64,000 bases of DNA from Azadirachta indica (Eukaryota > Streptophyta > Magnoliopsida > Sapindales > Meliaceae), in NCBI GenBank assembly GCA_022749755.1, contig CM040452.1, positions 23,016,773 through 23,080,772 on the forward strand. The letters run 5' to 3'. The translations under genes were made by a program, and so were the position numbers. The notes beneath the pieces are model-generated. The model did no database searches, was not told the DNA's origin, and saw only the letters and a program-made list of their open reading frames with translations. Shown here piece after piece: positions 10,543 through 21,108 of this stretch (the first letter of the stretch is position 1; each line of letters begins with the position of its first letter).

Positions 10543-11391
10543 TGATGCAAATACGGATGCACACAAGAGTAATGATCCAATTCAGCTACCTAATGGTCCG
10601 GTTACAAGAGCAAGAATGAAGAAATTCAAAGATGCATTGAATGGGATGATTCAAGATTTGTGGGATGATCTTACAACAATTCAAGAGTGTAAGAAAGAAT
10701 CAAATATCAAGCTTGGACTTTAAGACAATAATCAGAGCTTGGTAACATTGACACAAGTACAAGAAGGCAAAACCTGAAGATTAAAGCTTCTACGAAATTT
10801 AACTTCTCAAATTTGTATAAGACCATATTCGAACGATGTCTCAAGGCTAAGCAAGCATGTTCAAGTTCTTTTAATTGTAGTTCGAATCAGATCGTCATCA
10901 TGATGCAAGTTTCGGATTCCATGTGCCAGTTTGGGCTAAGTTGCTGTTCAAGCCCATCATCTATTTTAGTCTTATTTATAAACATATATTTATAATTTGT
11001 TATGTGTTTGGGCTGTTAATGGTAATTATTAAGCCCAAATTTAGTTTATTTTATTTAAAGTTAGAATAAGTTTAATTTTGTGGCCAAACACTCCAATTAG
11101 GGTTACTTATCTCCTGTACCCTTATATATTCAGCCACATGCTCCCATGGAGGCAGAAATTACTTTTCTTGAATGAAATTAAATTGAGAGTGTTTCTCTTA
11201 TTTTGATTCTTGCTTGAATCAAGGTTCTTACAATCAAAACTAATTACTTTGAGGGTATTTATTCTAAAGTTCTATTTCACAAGTTGAAATTGGGTTACAG
11301 ACTTGGGTGAATCTGATTTAGCTTTCCAAGAGGTTGCTTCCATGCGTAAAGATATTGGGTCTCAAGTTTAATATACTCGGGGTTCGTATCA
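10543..11391 (+). mobile_element. Solo LTR E (849 bp, F family)
   Basis: Complete LTR, TGATGCAAATACGG to GGGTTCGTATCA, with perfect duplication CATAT (10538-10542 and 11392-11396). It is very similar to the 5' LTR of element F (12857-13703). A promoter-like CCCTTATATATTCAG lies near 11120. It is nested in D and so is younger than D. Confidence 0.92.
10544..10723 (+). pseudogene. Polyprotein tail in solo LTR E
   Basis: Begins D-A-N-T-D-A-H-K-S one base inside the LTR and carries LPNGPVTRARMKKFKDALNG, then M-I-Q-D-L-W. It stops at TAA 10721-10723, where the F copy has CAA and runs further. This is the same tail type as in the A/B LTRs, with clearer conservation of GPVTRAR. Confidence 0.65.
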
Positions 11392-12067
11392 CATATTTTG
11401 AGAGTTTGGCTTTTATTAGAGGTTGAAATCATTTCTTATTCATTGATCTATATAATTTTGATTATTTTTTGTGGATTTGCTATCTATTTTTTGTGATTGA
11501 AATTAATTTGAGAATTAAGGTATTAGAAATATCATCTTACCTTAATTAAGCTCTTTTGAACAAGTATTTAAATTGAGTCCATTGAGTTGATTTGATTTAA
11601 GTAGTTAAATGATTTCTTTATAATAATACAATTAATTAAGTAGAAGCATAATATCAAGGATATACTTAATTAATTATAAGTGAGAATTATCATGATCATT
11701 GGAATTCTCTAGTTTTAGTAGAAAAACCAATAATGTAAATTACATAATGGTTGTTTAATTCACCTAATATTTCAATACCAGATTAAATAACTAGCTAAAT
11801 CTCATATAATTTCATTAAATTCAATAGAATTTTATAAATTACAAGTTCTTGTAATTTAGCTATTTAATCACTTCAATTAGAATAATCTAAAATTGTCATT
11901 TGATTGCATTAGAGTATTTATGATTTTATTTTTGCTAAAGTTAGTAATTAATAGGAAACAATAAAGATTTAAACCATTACAATTGTGCGAGACATCGACT
12001 TTGGAGTAAACTTATCGTCAATTATTAACGATTCATACACTGGCAAGCATTTAAAATTTGCACATCA

Positions 12068-12657
12068 GTGGAGTTCATTGAAACATTTCCTTATGTGATC
12101 AAATACAAACAAGACAATGAAAATATAGTTGCTGATGTAGTATCACGGAGTTACGCTTTACTTTCAACTTTTGATACTAAATTGCTAGGATTTGAGTACA
12201 TTAAGGAGTTGTATACAACGGATTCTAATTTTTATAACTTGTTTAAGAATTACAGTAAGAAAGCATATGGGAAGTTCTATTTACATGATGATTTCCTATT
12301 TTCAGAAAATAAATTGTGTGTTCCATATTCATTCTTAAGTGAATTACTTATTCGAGAAGCATATAGTGGTGGTTTGATGCGTTACTTTGGCGTAGTTAAG
12401 ACTTTAGACATATTAAATGAGCATTTCTTTTGGCCGCACATGAAACACGATGTAGAAATTGTGCGAGATGCATTACTTGTAGGCAAGTTAAAGTGTATGT
12501 AACAATCACATGGATTGTATATGCCAGTTCCTATTCCTAGTGCACCTTGATTCAATATTTCTATGAATTTTATTTTGAAATTACCTAAGACAAAGAGGGG
12601 GAGAGACTTAATTTTTGTGGTTGTCGATAGGTTTTCTAAGATGGCACATTTTATTTC
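12068..12657 (+). pseudogene. Element B: RNase H end and integrase N-terminal half
   Basis: Frame 12068-12502 gives V-E-F-I-E-T-F-P-Y-V-I-K-Y-K, V-A-D-V-V-S-R-S (the A-D-A-L-S-R box) and the integrase zinc domain with R-E-A-Y-S-G-G-L and H-M-K-H-D-V-E. The C-x2-C half (C-I-T-C-R-Q) is in another frame after a one-base loss near 12462. It continues out of frame to H-G-L-Y-M-P-V-P-I-P-S-A-P, then a stop, and the first part of the catalytic core ([19 protein letters not shown]). Homology ends at about 12657. The second catalytic Asp, the Glu and the C-terminal domain are missing, replaced by F-family leader sequence. Confidence 0.8.
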
Positions 12658-12856
12658 GGTTGATTTAGTCTTTGTCTATTCGTTTCTTTTGTGTCTCTTT
12701 CTATTTATTTTTGTTTGCTCACTTTTACATGTTTGTAGGTAAAAAAAAAAATTAAAAAAAAAGAGAGAAAAGCAGAGCATTTGGTCAAGAGAAGACAAAA
12801 AAAGGGGGGGCAGATGTTGAATGAAAATAAGGAGAATAAAAAGAAAAATCAGATTG
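12658..12856 (+). repeat. Fragment of an F-type leader upstream of F (direct repeat)
   Basis: About 199 bp highly similar to 13905-14103, the leader of element F: GTTGATTTAGTCTTTGTC, A-runs, GAGAAAAGCAGAGCATTTGG and a G-run. It is joined on the left to B integrase and interrupted on the right by F's LTR after AAATCAGATTG, where the downstream copy continues AAATCAAATTAC. So F, or an F-family LTR, inserted into an older F-type leader. GATTG at 12852-12856 is the expected left target duplication. Confidence 0.75.
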
Positions 12857-13703
12857 TGATGCAAATACGGATGCACACAAGAGCAATGATCCAATTCAGC
12901 TACCTAATGGTCCCGTTACAAGAGCAAGAATGAAGAAATTCAAAGATGCATTGAATGAGATGATTCAAGGTTTGTGGGATGATCTTGCAACAATTCAAGA
13001 GTGTAAGAAAGAGTCAAATATCAAGCTTGGACTTCAAGACAATAATCAGAGCTTGGTAACATTGACACAAATACAAGAAGGCAAAACCTAAAGATTAAAG
13101 CTTCTATGGAATTCAACTTCTCAAATTTGTATAAGACCATTTTCGAATGATGTCTCAAGGCTAAGCAAGCATGTTCAAGTCTTTTAATTGCAGTTCGAAT
13201 CAAATCGTCATCATGATGCAAGTTTCGGATTCCATGTGTCAGTTTGGGCTAAGTTGTTGTTCAAGCCCATTAGCTATTTTAGTCTTATTTATAAACATAT
13301 ATTTATAGTTTGTTATGTGTTTGGGCTGTTAACTCTAATTATTAAGCCCAAATTCAGTTTATTTTATTTTAAGTTAGAATAAGTTTAATTTTGTGACCAA
13401 ACACTCCAATTAGGGTTACTTATCTCTTGTACCCTTATATATTCAGCCACATGCTCCCATGGAGGGGGAATTACTTTTTCGAATGAAATTAAATTGAGAG
13501 TGTTTTCTCTTATTTTGATTCTTGCTTGAATCAAGGTTCTTACAATCAAAGCTAATTACTTTGAAGGTATTTATTCTAAGGTTCTATTTCACAAGTTGAA
13601 ATTGGGTTGCAGACTTGGGTGAATCTGATTTAGCTTTCCAAGAGGTTGCTTCCATGCGGAAAGATATTGGGTCTCAAGTTTAATATACTCGGGGTTCGTA
13701 TCA
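12857..13703 (+). mobile_element. Element F: 5' LTR (847 bp)
   Basis: TGATGCAAATACGG to GGGTTCGTATCA, followed immediately by the primer-binding site. Nearly the same as solo LTR E, with only scattered substitutions and small indels visible, so the family was active recently compared with its neighbours. Promoter-like CCCTTATATATTCAG near 13431. Confidence 0.9.
12858..13091 (+). pseudogene. Polyprotein tail in 5' LTR of F
   Basis: A 77-codon open frame: D-A-N-T-D-A-H-K-S, then LPNGPVTRARMKKFKDALNE, I-Q-E-C-K-K-E-S-N, and the end Q-E-G-K-T before TAA at 13089. It is fully open, the longest of the five tails from the F family. In this 5' LTR it has no upstream pol. In the missing 3' LTR it would form the end of the polyprotein. 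Confidence 0.65.
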
Positions 13704-14539
13704 GTTTGGTATCAGAGCTACGGCTCTAAATCAGGTTACATCATCTTTCAAATTTGTCTATTTGTTTCTTTAGTTTCTGAGTCTCTTTTGCTTCAATTCC
13801 ATTTATTTTCTTTTTTTTTTGTGTCTATTATATTAAAAAAGAAGAGGGTTTCCTTTCAATTCACAACAAGTCAAGTTTGGGTTATATCAATCTCCAATTC
13901 AGTTGATTTAATCTTTGTCTAATTCGTTTCTTTTGTGTCTCTTTTTTATTTATTTTTGTTTGGTCACTACTACGTGTTTGGAAGTAAAAAAAAAAAATTA
14001 AAAAAAAAAAGAAGAGAAAAGCAGAGCATTTGGCCAAGAGAAGAAAAAAAAAAGGGGGGGGTAGGTGTTGAACGAAAATAAGGAGAATAAAAAGAAAAAT
14101 CAAATTACTTCAAGGAGTTTGACCAAATCAAGCCTACATTCCAAAATAAGATAGGATTTGCTTCCTAATCTTTCCATAATTTTTGGTTGACTTTCTTATT
14201 CCTTCACTGAATTCTTTTTTTTTCTTTGGTCTTAATATTTCCTTTGTCATTTCTAAAATCTATTTCCTAGTCCTTGTGCTTTCCCAATTTGTTGCCTATC
14301 TAAATTAGTTTTATTTTACTTTTCATTGTATTTAGTAAGTTTGTATAAATTTTGATTTTTGCAACTAATCTTAATAAGAGAATTAGAGTGAAAAAAGGCT
14401 TAGTGTGAGCTTATCTAGAGAAAAGCCATAAATAAAGTGAGAAACACAAGCGAACTTGAGTGATAATATTACTTGACTGAAACACGTAAGGGAGTGAAGT
14501 GAGGAAATTATTCTTTTACTTTACTAACTGTCTTGCAGG
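13704..14539 (+). other. Element F: primer-binding site and leader
   Basis: TGGTATCAGAGC at 13707-13718 is a perfect initiator-Met primer site. The leader is 836 bp of non-coding A+T-rich sequence, with A/G-rich blocks near 13985-14070, part of which is duplicated upstream at 12658-12856. It ends CTTGCAGG directly before the gag ATG. No frame of note. Confidence 0.85.
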
Positions 14540-15563
14540 ATGAGTGGACAAGTAAGAAATCCACAAGGTGAGATAGATCGATTCCAAGCGTTAACCGAGT
14601 TGTTGCAAGCCATGGATAGAAAATATGGAAAGTTGGTTGATAGAATGGAGAGGCTGGAGGTTTCAGCCACAAGAGGTCAGCCACCTAATGATCTTAATCC
14701 AACCATGCAAACTAGGCGAGTTCCGAGAAGAGCTCAATTAGATGATAGCTTTAATGATAGTGAATCGCTTGATGACAATGGAGAGGAAGAAGAGGTGAGA
14801 TCGAAGGTAAGAAACAATAACAATAACAACAGTGGGATCAAACTGAAAATTCCATCATTTTATGGAAGAATGGATCCTGAGGCATACTTGGATTAGGAAA
14901 CAAAGATTGAATTAGTGTTTGATTGCAATGACTACACTGAATCCAAGAAGTTGAAGCTTGTTGTGGCTGTTTTTGAAGTTTATGCTATTACTTGGTGGGA
15001 TGATACTAAGCAAAAGCGAAGGAGAAATAAGGAAAGGCCCATTGAAGAGTGGAGAGATCTAAAATCCATTATGCGTAAGAGATTTGTACCAAGCTACTAC
15101 TATAGAGAATTGTATAATCGACTTCAAAATCTCACTCAAGGGTCTAAGAGTGTTGAGGAATATTACAAGGAGATGGAGGTAGCAATGATAAGAGCAAATG
15201 TAGAGGAAGATAATGAAGCTACAATGGCAAAATTCCTCAATGGTTTGAACAAGGAGATTTCTAATGTGGTTGAATTGCAGCCATATATGGAGCTAGAAGA
15301 CTTGCTTCACCTTGCATTGAAGGTTGAGAAGCAACTGAAAAAGAGAGGTCGTACAAGTTAGTTTTCCTCTTATACTTCTTCATTCAAATCAAATTGGAGA
15401 AAAGATGATAAAGCTTCATCATCCAAGCCTAAAATTGAATCCAAAGAGTTTCCCAAAACATCCAACTCAAGCAAAGACAAGGGTAAGCTTGATTCTACTA
15501 CTAACACCAGAAATATTAAATATTTTAAATGTCAAGGTGTAGGACATTACAAGCGGGATTGCC
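14540..15563 (+). pseudogene. Element F: nearly intact gag, cut by assembly gap
   Basis: Chromovirus gag starting MSGQVRNPQGEIDRF at 14540. A coiled-coil-like N-terminus (MDRKYGKLVDRMERLE) and an acidic linker are followed by the capsid region at codons about 95-275: IKLKIPSFYGRMDPEAYLD, a stop, then A-I-T-W-W-D-D, Y-Y-R-E-L-Y and N-R-L-Q-N-L-T-Q-G-S. The zinc knuckle lies at the gap edge. Only two stops break one continuous frame: TAG at 14894-14896, where the family has Trp, and TAG at 15359-15361. In the knuckle the first Cys is Tyr (Y-F-K-C-Q-G-V-G-H-Y-K-R-D-C). It is the best-preserved gag in the window. Confidence 0.88.
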
Positions 15564-15663
15564 NNNNNNNNNNNNNNNNNNNNNNNNNNNNNNNNNNNNN
15601 NNNNNNNNNNNNNNNNNNNNNNNNNNNNNNNNNNNNNNNNNNNNNNNNNNNNNNNNNNNNNNN
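15564..15663. other. Assembly gap of 100 N
   Basis: Exactly 100 undetermined bases, the usual placeholder for a gap of unknown size. The left side is element F on the plus strand, just before its zinc knuckle is complete. The right side is element G protease on the minus strand. The two sides need not be adjacent in the genome. Confidence 0.95.
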
Positions 15664-15999
15664 TTGGCAATCTATAATGGAAAGAAAGATGACAACCAAT
15701 CCATACCTAGTATCACATCATAATACACCATTTTTATCACAACTGACCCAAATTTGACTTTACAACCACCTATATCAATTTCACAGTTATGACACATTCT
15801 ATTCAGATTTGTTTCACGTCCAACAAGTGTTTCAACTAATAATTTATTTTCTAAAGGTTCAATCTCTATGCCCAAAGAAAATACAAGTTCTATTAAAATA
15901 AAGGAATACGTAGCACCAAAATAAAATAATATTCTGACCTAAGTGTTGAATAAAAGAAAAATACCTTCTACTACAGCATAGTCTGGTCGATCCATATCC
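15664..15999 (-). pseudogene. Element G: protease remnant
   Basis: The minus-strand frame 15875-15672 reads M-G-I-E-I-E-P-L, L-V-E-T-L-V-G-R-E, R-M-C-H-N-C-E-I-D-I-G-G and ends Y-D-V-I-L-G-M-D-W-L-S. ILGMDWL is the flap-side signature of Tekay/Del-type plant Gypsy proteases. The D-S-G/D-T-G part lies upstream at about 15890-15960 in a broken frame. The 3' direction runs into the gap, so RT to 3' LTR are not visible. Related to the protease of H at 26628-26960. Confidence 0.75.
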
Positions 16000-17157
16000 T
16001 GAGTGACAGCATAAGCCCTACCTTGAACTATAGGTTTTCTCGTTCTTGTAATACTTGAGGCCTCTAAGACAACTGCTCGTTATTTTTTTGTTGTAGCTAT
16101 CTACTCTGTTGATTTCATTGTGCTACTGAGTGAGCATTCCCCTAATATGAACTAGTCATTTGACTCGGTGCTTGCATTAAACATAGATACTAGTTGTGAT
16201 AATGTCATGTTGTCAACATTCAAAACATACACCTAAAGGTGTATGGGGACCTCTTGTCATTTTGGTTGCTTCACAGAACAGATTTGGTGGTTTGCTCTTG
16301 TGTTTGCCTTAAATATGGACACATATTTGAGTGATGACCTTGTTGCTTACACTCAAAACACACACTTGGTATTTTGTGGAGATCTCAGTTATCACAGATA
16401 GGAGACTAACTCTTCATTTGTCTCTTCTCTCCTTACTCAAGAAGCTTCTAGTAAGAATTTTTCTTCTTTGATTCTACCATTTGCTTGATCTCTTCCTCAT
16501 CTTGCTTTGTCATTAAATCTCATTTAGCTACTTTTGAATAGTTCTGAAAGTTCAACATTATAACTTCGTGTTGTAATGATGGCTTTAAACCTTTCAAAAA
16601 CCGCTTAGTTTTGTCTTTCTCCCTCGAAATCATTAAAATAGCAAACTGACTTAATGCTTCAAACTTTGCCTCATATTGTGCCACTGATACATTTTCCTGA
16701 ATTAGATTAATAAATTCATCTAACATGGAGTCAAGAAATACCTCAGGAAAATATTTAGCCATAAAGGCTACTTTGAAAGCATCCCACATCTATTTTTCCT
16801 CCTGCTTTGTAATCTTAATAGTATTCCACCAATGATTTGCCTGTTCAATCAATTGAAATGTTGCAAGTTTAACCCAAATCTCTTTGGGTGCTTGCATAAC
16901 ATCCATAATTCAGTTAATTTGTTCCACCCATTCCTCAGTAATTAATGGACTAAACTTTACGTTAAAAATTTGAGAATTGAGTTTCTTAAATTCGCTCAAC
17001 GCTGACATATTTTGACCTCCATTACCATTACCATGGTTTTGTGAATTACTGGTGATCTCATGAAGAGTAGTAACGAATTCTCTCATCATTTGGCAAAATT
17101 CGCCAAACTCTTCTCTTCTTTGTGAAAAAGATGCCTCTATTTTTTAATTATTGATAT
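16000..17157 (-). pseudogene. Element G: gag remnant
   Basis: Gag of a Tekay/Del-like element read from about 17157, where the start codon of H (ATG) appears as ATA. The clearest frame, 16789-16520, contains M-W-D-A-F-K-V-A-F-M-A-K-Y-F-P, V-A-Q-Y-E-A-K-F-E-A-L-S-Q-F-A and L-K-G-L-K-P-S-L-Q-H-E-V, matching H codon for codon over much of its length. The N-terminal part has N-S-Q-N-H-G-N-G-N-G-G-Q-N. Two zinc-knuckle-like blocks lie between 16200 and 16400 but are broken. Several stops and shifts make it non-coding. Confidence 0.8.
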
Positions 17158-18017
17158 ACTGAAACAATATTTTTCATGTCATAACAGTCAAAGTAAAATA
17201 GCACAAAATGAATAAGTCTCAATAACACAAGTAAAACAAAAGTCATTCATATATTGATCGTGTAAGTTTATAATTTTTTCCAATAAAACTAACAAAGGGT
17301 ACTCAAAGGATAATAAAACTTAAGTTACCCTATATAAGTATATACAAAAACACTATATACATATAAAAGGTTAGTCATTATCTAGTTTGTCCTTCCTACA
17401 CTGTCTCACTACTTTGCATAAGTGTTTTCGATAACAACAGGCTCAAAAGATTCCTCCATTCCAATAGAAGAAGGATATAGTATTACTAATTTCTTCTCAC
17501 TAGTCTCACCCGTTGTACTCTTCTCACCCCCAAGACTCTTCTCACCAACTAAACTTTCTTTTAACTTTTTCATCCAGTGCCTTTCAATCCTATAAGTATT
17601 TAAAAATCTCTTAATATAGTATAAATGTCGTGTCATGAGTTTATTCTGATTCACTCCCTTGCCGTAAACCTTTAGACCATTAATACCTCATTTTTCACAT
17701 CTTCAGAAGTATTCGAACCTAGATCAGTATCAAAATAACGTATAATAGTCCTTGTCAATTTCTCTCTCATCCTAGTAGCATACATGCTTTGCAAGTTCTT
17801 CACAAGAACGCCACTTAAAGCACACTGCTCATCTTATTTACACAGGTCCACCAGTCGTACTTGGTCCACCCCATACTATAAGACTAAATATATTAAAATT
17901 AAAAATTCATATAGAATAATAAAGTGTAGGTAACAACAAGCTAAAATGTCGCTAAAACTTCCCACTATCATAAAAGATGTTTATAGAATTTTAACCCTAA
18001 ACTTTGATACCAACTTT
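17158..18017 (-). other. Element G: leader, primer-binding site and intron-like stretch
   Basis: The primer-binding site at 18002-18012 reads TGGTATCAAAG on the minus strand. The leader contains an upstream reading frame (17874-17409, separate entry), then 17408-17158, which is conserved with H 25292-25524 and ends TTGTTTCAG directly before the gag start. In sequence this resembles a 3' splice site with a preceding T-rich tract. Confidence 0.7.
17409..17874 (-). pseudogene. Element G: extra ORF between primer site and gag
   Basis: Frame starting MGWTKYDWWTCVNK at 17874, then after a one-base loss E-Q-C-A-L-S-G-V-L-V-K-N-L, M-R-E-K-L, R-Y-F-D-T-D-L-G and, after a second one-base loss near 17669, V-N-Q-N-K-L-M-T-R-H-L-Y-Y. 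The last 81 codons (17654-17409) are open: ERHWMKKLKESLVGEKS, then T-T-G-E-T-S-E-K-K-L-V, ending E-N-T-Y-A-K. The same product is encoded at 24819-25291 in H. I do not recognise a family. There is no membrane segment, no zinc motif and no gag-like major-homology pattern. It is rich in Lys, Glu and Arg, so possibly a nucleic-acid- or protein-binding accessory product. Function unknown. Confidence 0.6.
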
Positions 18018-19799
18018 TGTAACATCCTTTATTTTAAGAAATTTTGACAGAATTTCTATTGTAATGTAATATACGTCAAATATATAATCCTGTAAATTTT
18101 AAATTTTCACTCTAAACACTTCCAATAAAATTTAATACCAACTACTTCATTTCATTACTTAATAAAATATAATTAGTTTTATGACTTCTAAAATCCAAGT
18201 ACAAACATAGAAATTATATCAAAAGCATACATTATAAATTTCTGCTAATATAATTACACATAGTTTCAAAAGTAGCAAAATCTTGATCCTAAAGTATCCT
18301 TTGTCTTCTACTTACAAATTTCCAGTATTGCCTAAACTTAAAAAGTAGGGATAAGCTAATGTCCAGCAGATATTTATAGACAAAGACAATTTTAAAATTT
18401 ACAACAAACAGATTTGAACATAATAGTATTTCTTAATTTCTAATAAAGAGTGTAGTAAAATATCAAGTCAAAGTTTCAATTTCAATATTCATGTAAACAA
18501 TGTAAAACATATTAATTCATTATTTTAGAAAACAATTTCTATAAATTTTGTGCTTGTGTACTTTATAGGCACTATTTCAAAGAAATCGTTACTCCAAAAA
18601 CTAGCCATACGTACCTTAGGGGCATTATTCTCAAGAATCGTCATCTCATAAAAAATGATTTTTAAGGACATTATTCATAGGGACCGTCACCTCAAACATC
18701 GATGTCACGTCATAACAACAATCATGACCATTATATTCTCATTTATCACATTATTTCATAATATTTTCATACATTTCTTACATTTATAAAAATATAAAAT
18801 ATATTGATACAATTTTCTCACTGTATTTACAAATTTAACATTCATATAAAAATTACTATTTAAATTAAATTCAAAAAACAATTAATTTGATGAACACGTG
18901 ATGATTTAAGAATTTCATACACATTTATCAAAACATTAAATATAATTGAACACTCTGCTTTTTAGTTTTAAAATCAAAATCTATCAAATGCATATAAATA
19001 CTTACCTTATAGACGCATGACAATTCTATGTCTGTTGATTTCTCCTCCTCCTTCCAATCATCTCTTAATATCAATTTAACAAATAATAATAAATAATGAT
19101 TCAATAATAATAGATAATAATTCAAACTTAGTTATTTAAATATATATATATATATTTAAACATATATCTAGATACTAAAATTTAACTTTCTATAAAGAGA
19201 TTATGTAAAATAACTTGCTAACTGAATTTTTATTTGAGAATAATAACAACACCAAGAAACCTACCAAGTCGATTCTACTTTTTCCTTTCTTTTCTTCTTC
19301 TCTTTTTATTCTTCTTCTTTCGATTACTGAGTTTGTGAAGTTGATTGAACACCAAAACAAAAGGTAAGGATGGCTTTTATACATAATTCCCACCGTTTCC
19401 ACCATTTGTTTTTCTTCCACCAATTGCCTTTCCTTCATTGGACCAACACATATATACTTTGACTAATTTGTTTTTATCTCGTGCCACATGTCCTCTCTTT
19501 CTCTTGCTTTGCTCTTTTATTTATTTATTTATTTTTTTTCTAACCGACTTAAGCAAAGTGAAAGGAAACATTATGGATTTTAAATTTCACACTAACCCTT
19601 AACTCTTTTTTTTAACTTTTGGCCCACATTAAAATTTTATTACTCGAAACCCTTTTCTTTTGAAAATACGAACATATCTATCACTAATTAAATAATCCAT
19701 CCCAAATAAGTGTACTCTTCTTCTAACTTCTACATATATATACATATACAAATGCCTAACATATATATGTTTTCATCAACATTAAATTTGAGTATTACA
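18018..19799 (-). mobile_element. Element G: 5' LTR (1782 bp)
   Basis: On the minus strand it runs from TGTAATACTC at 19799 to GGATGTTACA at 18018, next to the primer site. Related to the LTRs of H (TGTAATACCC to GGATGTTACA), including a conserved block near 18590-18720 that holds two similar units with GGGGCATTATT and GGACATTATT. ATAGA at 19800-19804 would be the target duplication. The partner end is not visible because of the gap. Confidence 0.8.
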
Positions 19800-21098
19800 A
19801 TAGACATACCTTTATATAAGCTGAAATAATAAAACAATATAAATTAGAAATCTTCATAAACTTACGAATCCTTAACAAAATAGAAAAAGACTAATAATAA
19901 ATCTAATTTTAATTCTAACAACCCTCAAATCTAAGAGTAAGGTAATTGAGTTAGATGGCTTCAAAAGAGGTATGTGTTTTTTTTTTTCCCTAAAATTTCT
20001 CTTTAAGTGTTACATTTTCAAACTTCAGGGGAGGTATGTGTTAATTCTCCTAAAAAATAAAATAATAAAAATATTTTTTTAATAATACATATCATATTAT
20101 TGTTAAAAAAGGAAAAGAAAAGGTTTAGGAATATTTTAGTATAAATTTAATCTAACGTATTATTAGAATTTTTTAATAACAATATCGTTTTACTAATTTT
20201 TTATTGAAATAATAAATTAAAAAATTTTAATTTTCACATTTTAGATTTTTTTAAAAAGTAGGAACTAAATTATTATAATTAAAAAAATATATCTTATTTA
20301 TTATTTTATTAAAGTTTATGAGTAAAAATAATAATAATTTGATAGGTTAATTGATGAAAATAAAAATCAAAATTATCTGTCATTTTTTCATATTTTAGGG
20401 TTTTTTTTTTCAAATATTAGTGATATTTATCCTTTACCCTATATTTAAAGGGAGTACCTGTCAATTTTCTTAAAATAAATAATTTCAACAATTGAACATT
20501 AAGATAGCATTTGTTTATTTTTCAGTTTGAGTGTTTTTTTTATTTGGAATATTAATAGAAGTATTAAATTATTTTTTCAAAATAAAAAATATTGAAAAAT
20601 CAAGTGTTTTACCTTTGTATTTTAATAAATTTTATGGTTAATTTTAATTTACCTTAAATGTTTTGTCAATATTCAATTTGCACCTAACGTCTTAAAATAT
20701 ACTCAAAATGAACTTTACACTGTTAGTCAATGCTATTAAATTTAACTATCAAAAGGGTTAATTATTCTTTTTATATTTTATTTGGAGATTAAAAATATAA
20801 CTACCAAGGACACCTCTTTTGATACAAAAAACACCCTTATAAGTTAATAAGTAAAGAAAATTATCTTTTATTAATATGAAATAAAATTTTTATTAAAAAT
20901 TAAATAAAATAATTTTTCTCTCACGCACATTAATATGTTGATGCGGATTTAGTTATATTTTACAATGTTAATTAAACGTAAGTATATATTTTTTTTTAAT
21001 TTGTAAGATAACTTGATAAATCAAAGTTAAAATAAAAGTGAAAAAGATTTATCATAAAAGTGTAAGAATAATATTTTAATTGAAACTTTTTCTGAATG
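19800..21098. other. A+T-rich intergenic DNA without genes
   Basis: No reading frame, LTR end or RNA gene seen. Around 20015-20055 the stretch TCAGGGGAGGTATGTGTTAATTC resembles the terminal repeat of the MULE-like element at 21109-22051 and may be a lone fragment of such an element. Similar fragments lie near 20450. Confidence 0.5.
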
Positions 21099-21108
21099 AA
21101 TTTGAAAA

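Larger units (their letters stand above)
9873..12067 (+). mobile_element. Solo LTR D (about 1.34 kb), probably Athila-type
   Basis: A bounded insertion with perfect 5-bp duplication GTGGA (9868-9872 and 12068-12072) and termini TGATAAATCA and GCACATCA. Removing nested E leaves about 1341 bp with no primer-binding site, polypurine tract or gag/pol homology, so it is a solo LTR. Its 3' end (ACGATTCATACACTGGCAAG and preceding AACTTATCGTCAATTATTAACG) resembles, inverted, the inner end of the LTRs of element K, which suggests an Athila relative on the plus strand. The 124-codon minus frame at 10069-10443 lies inside it and has no recognisable domain. Confidence 0.8.
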
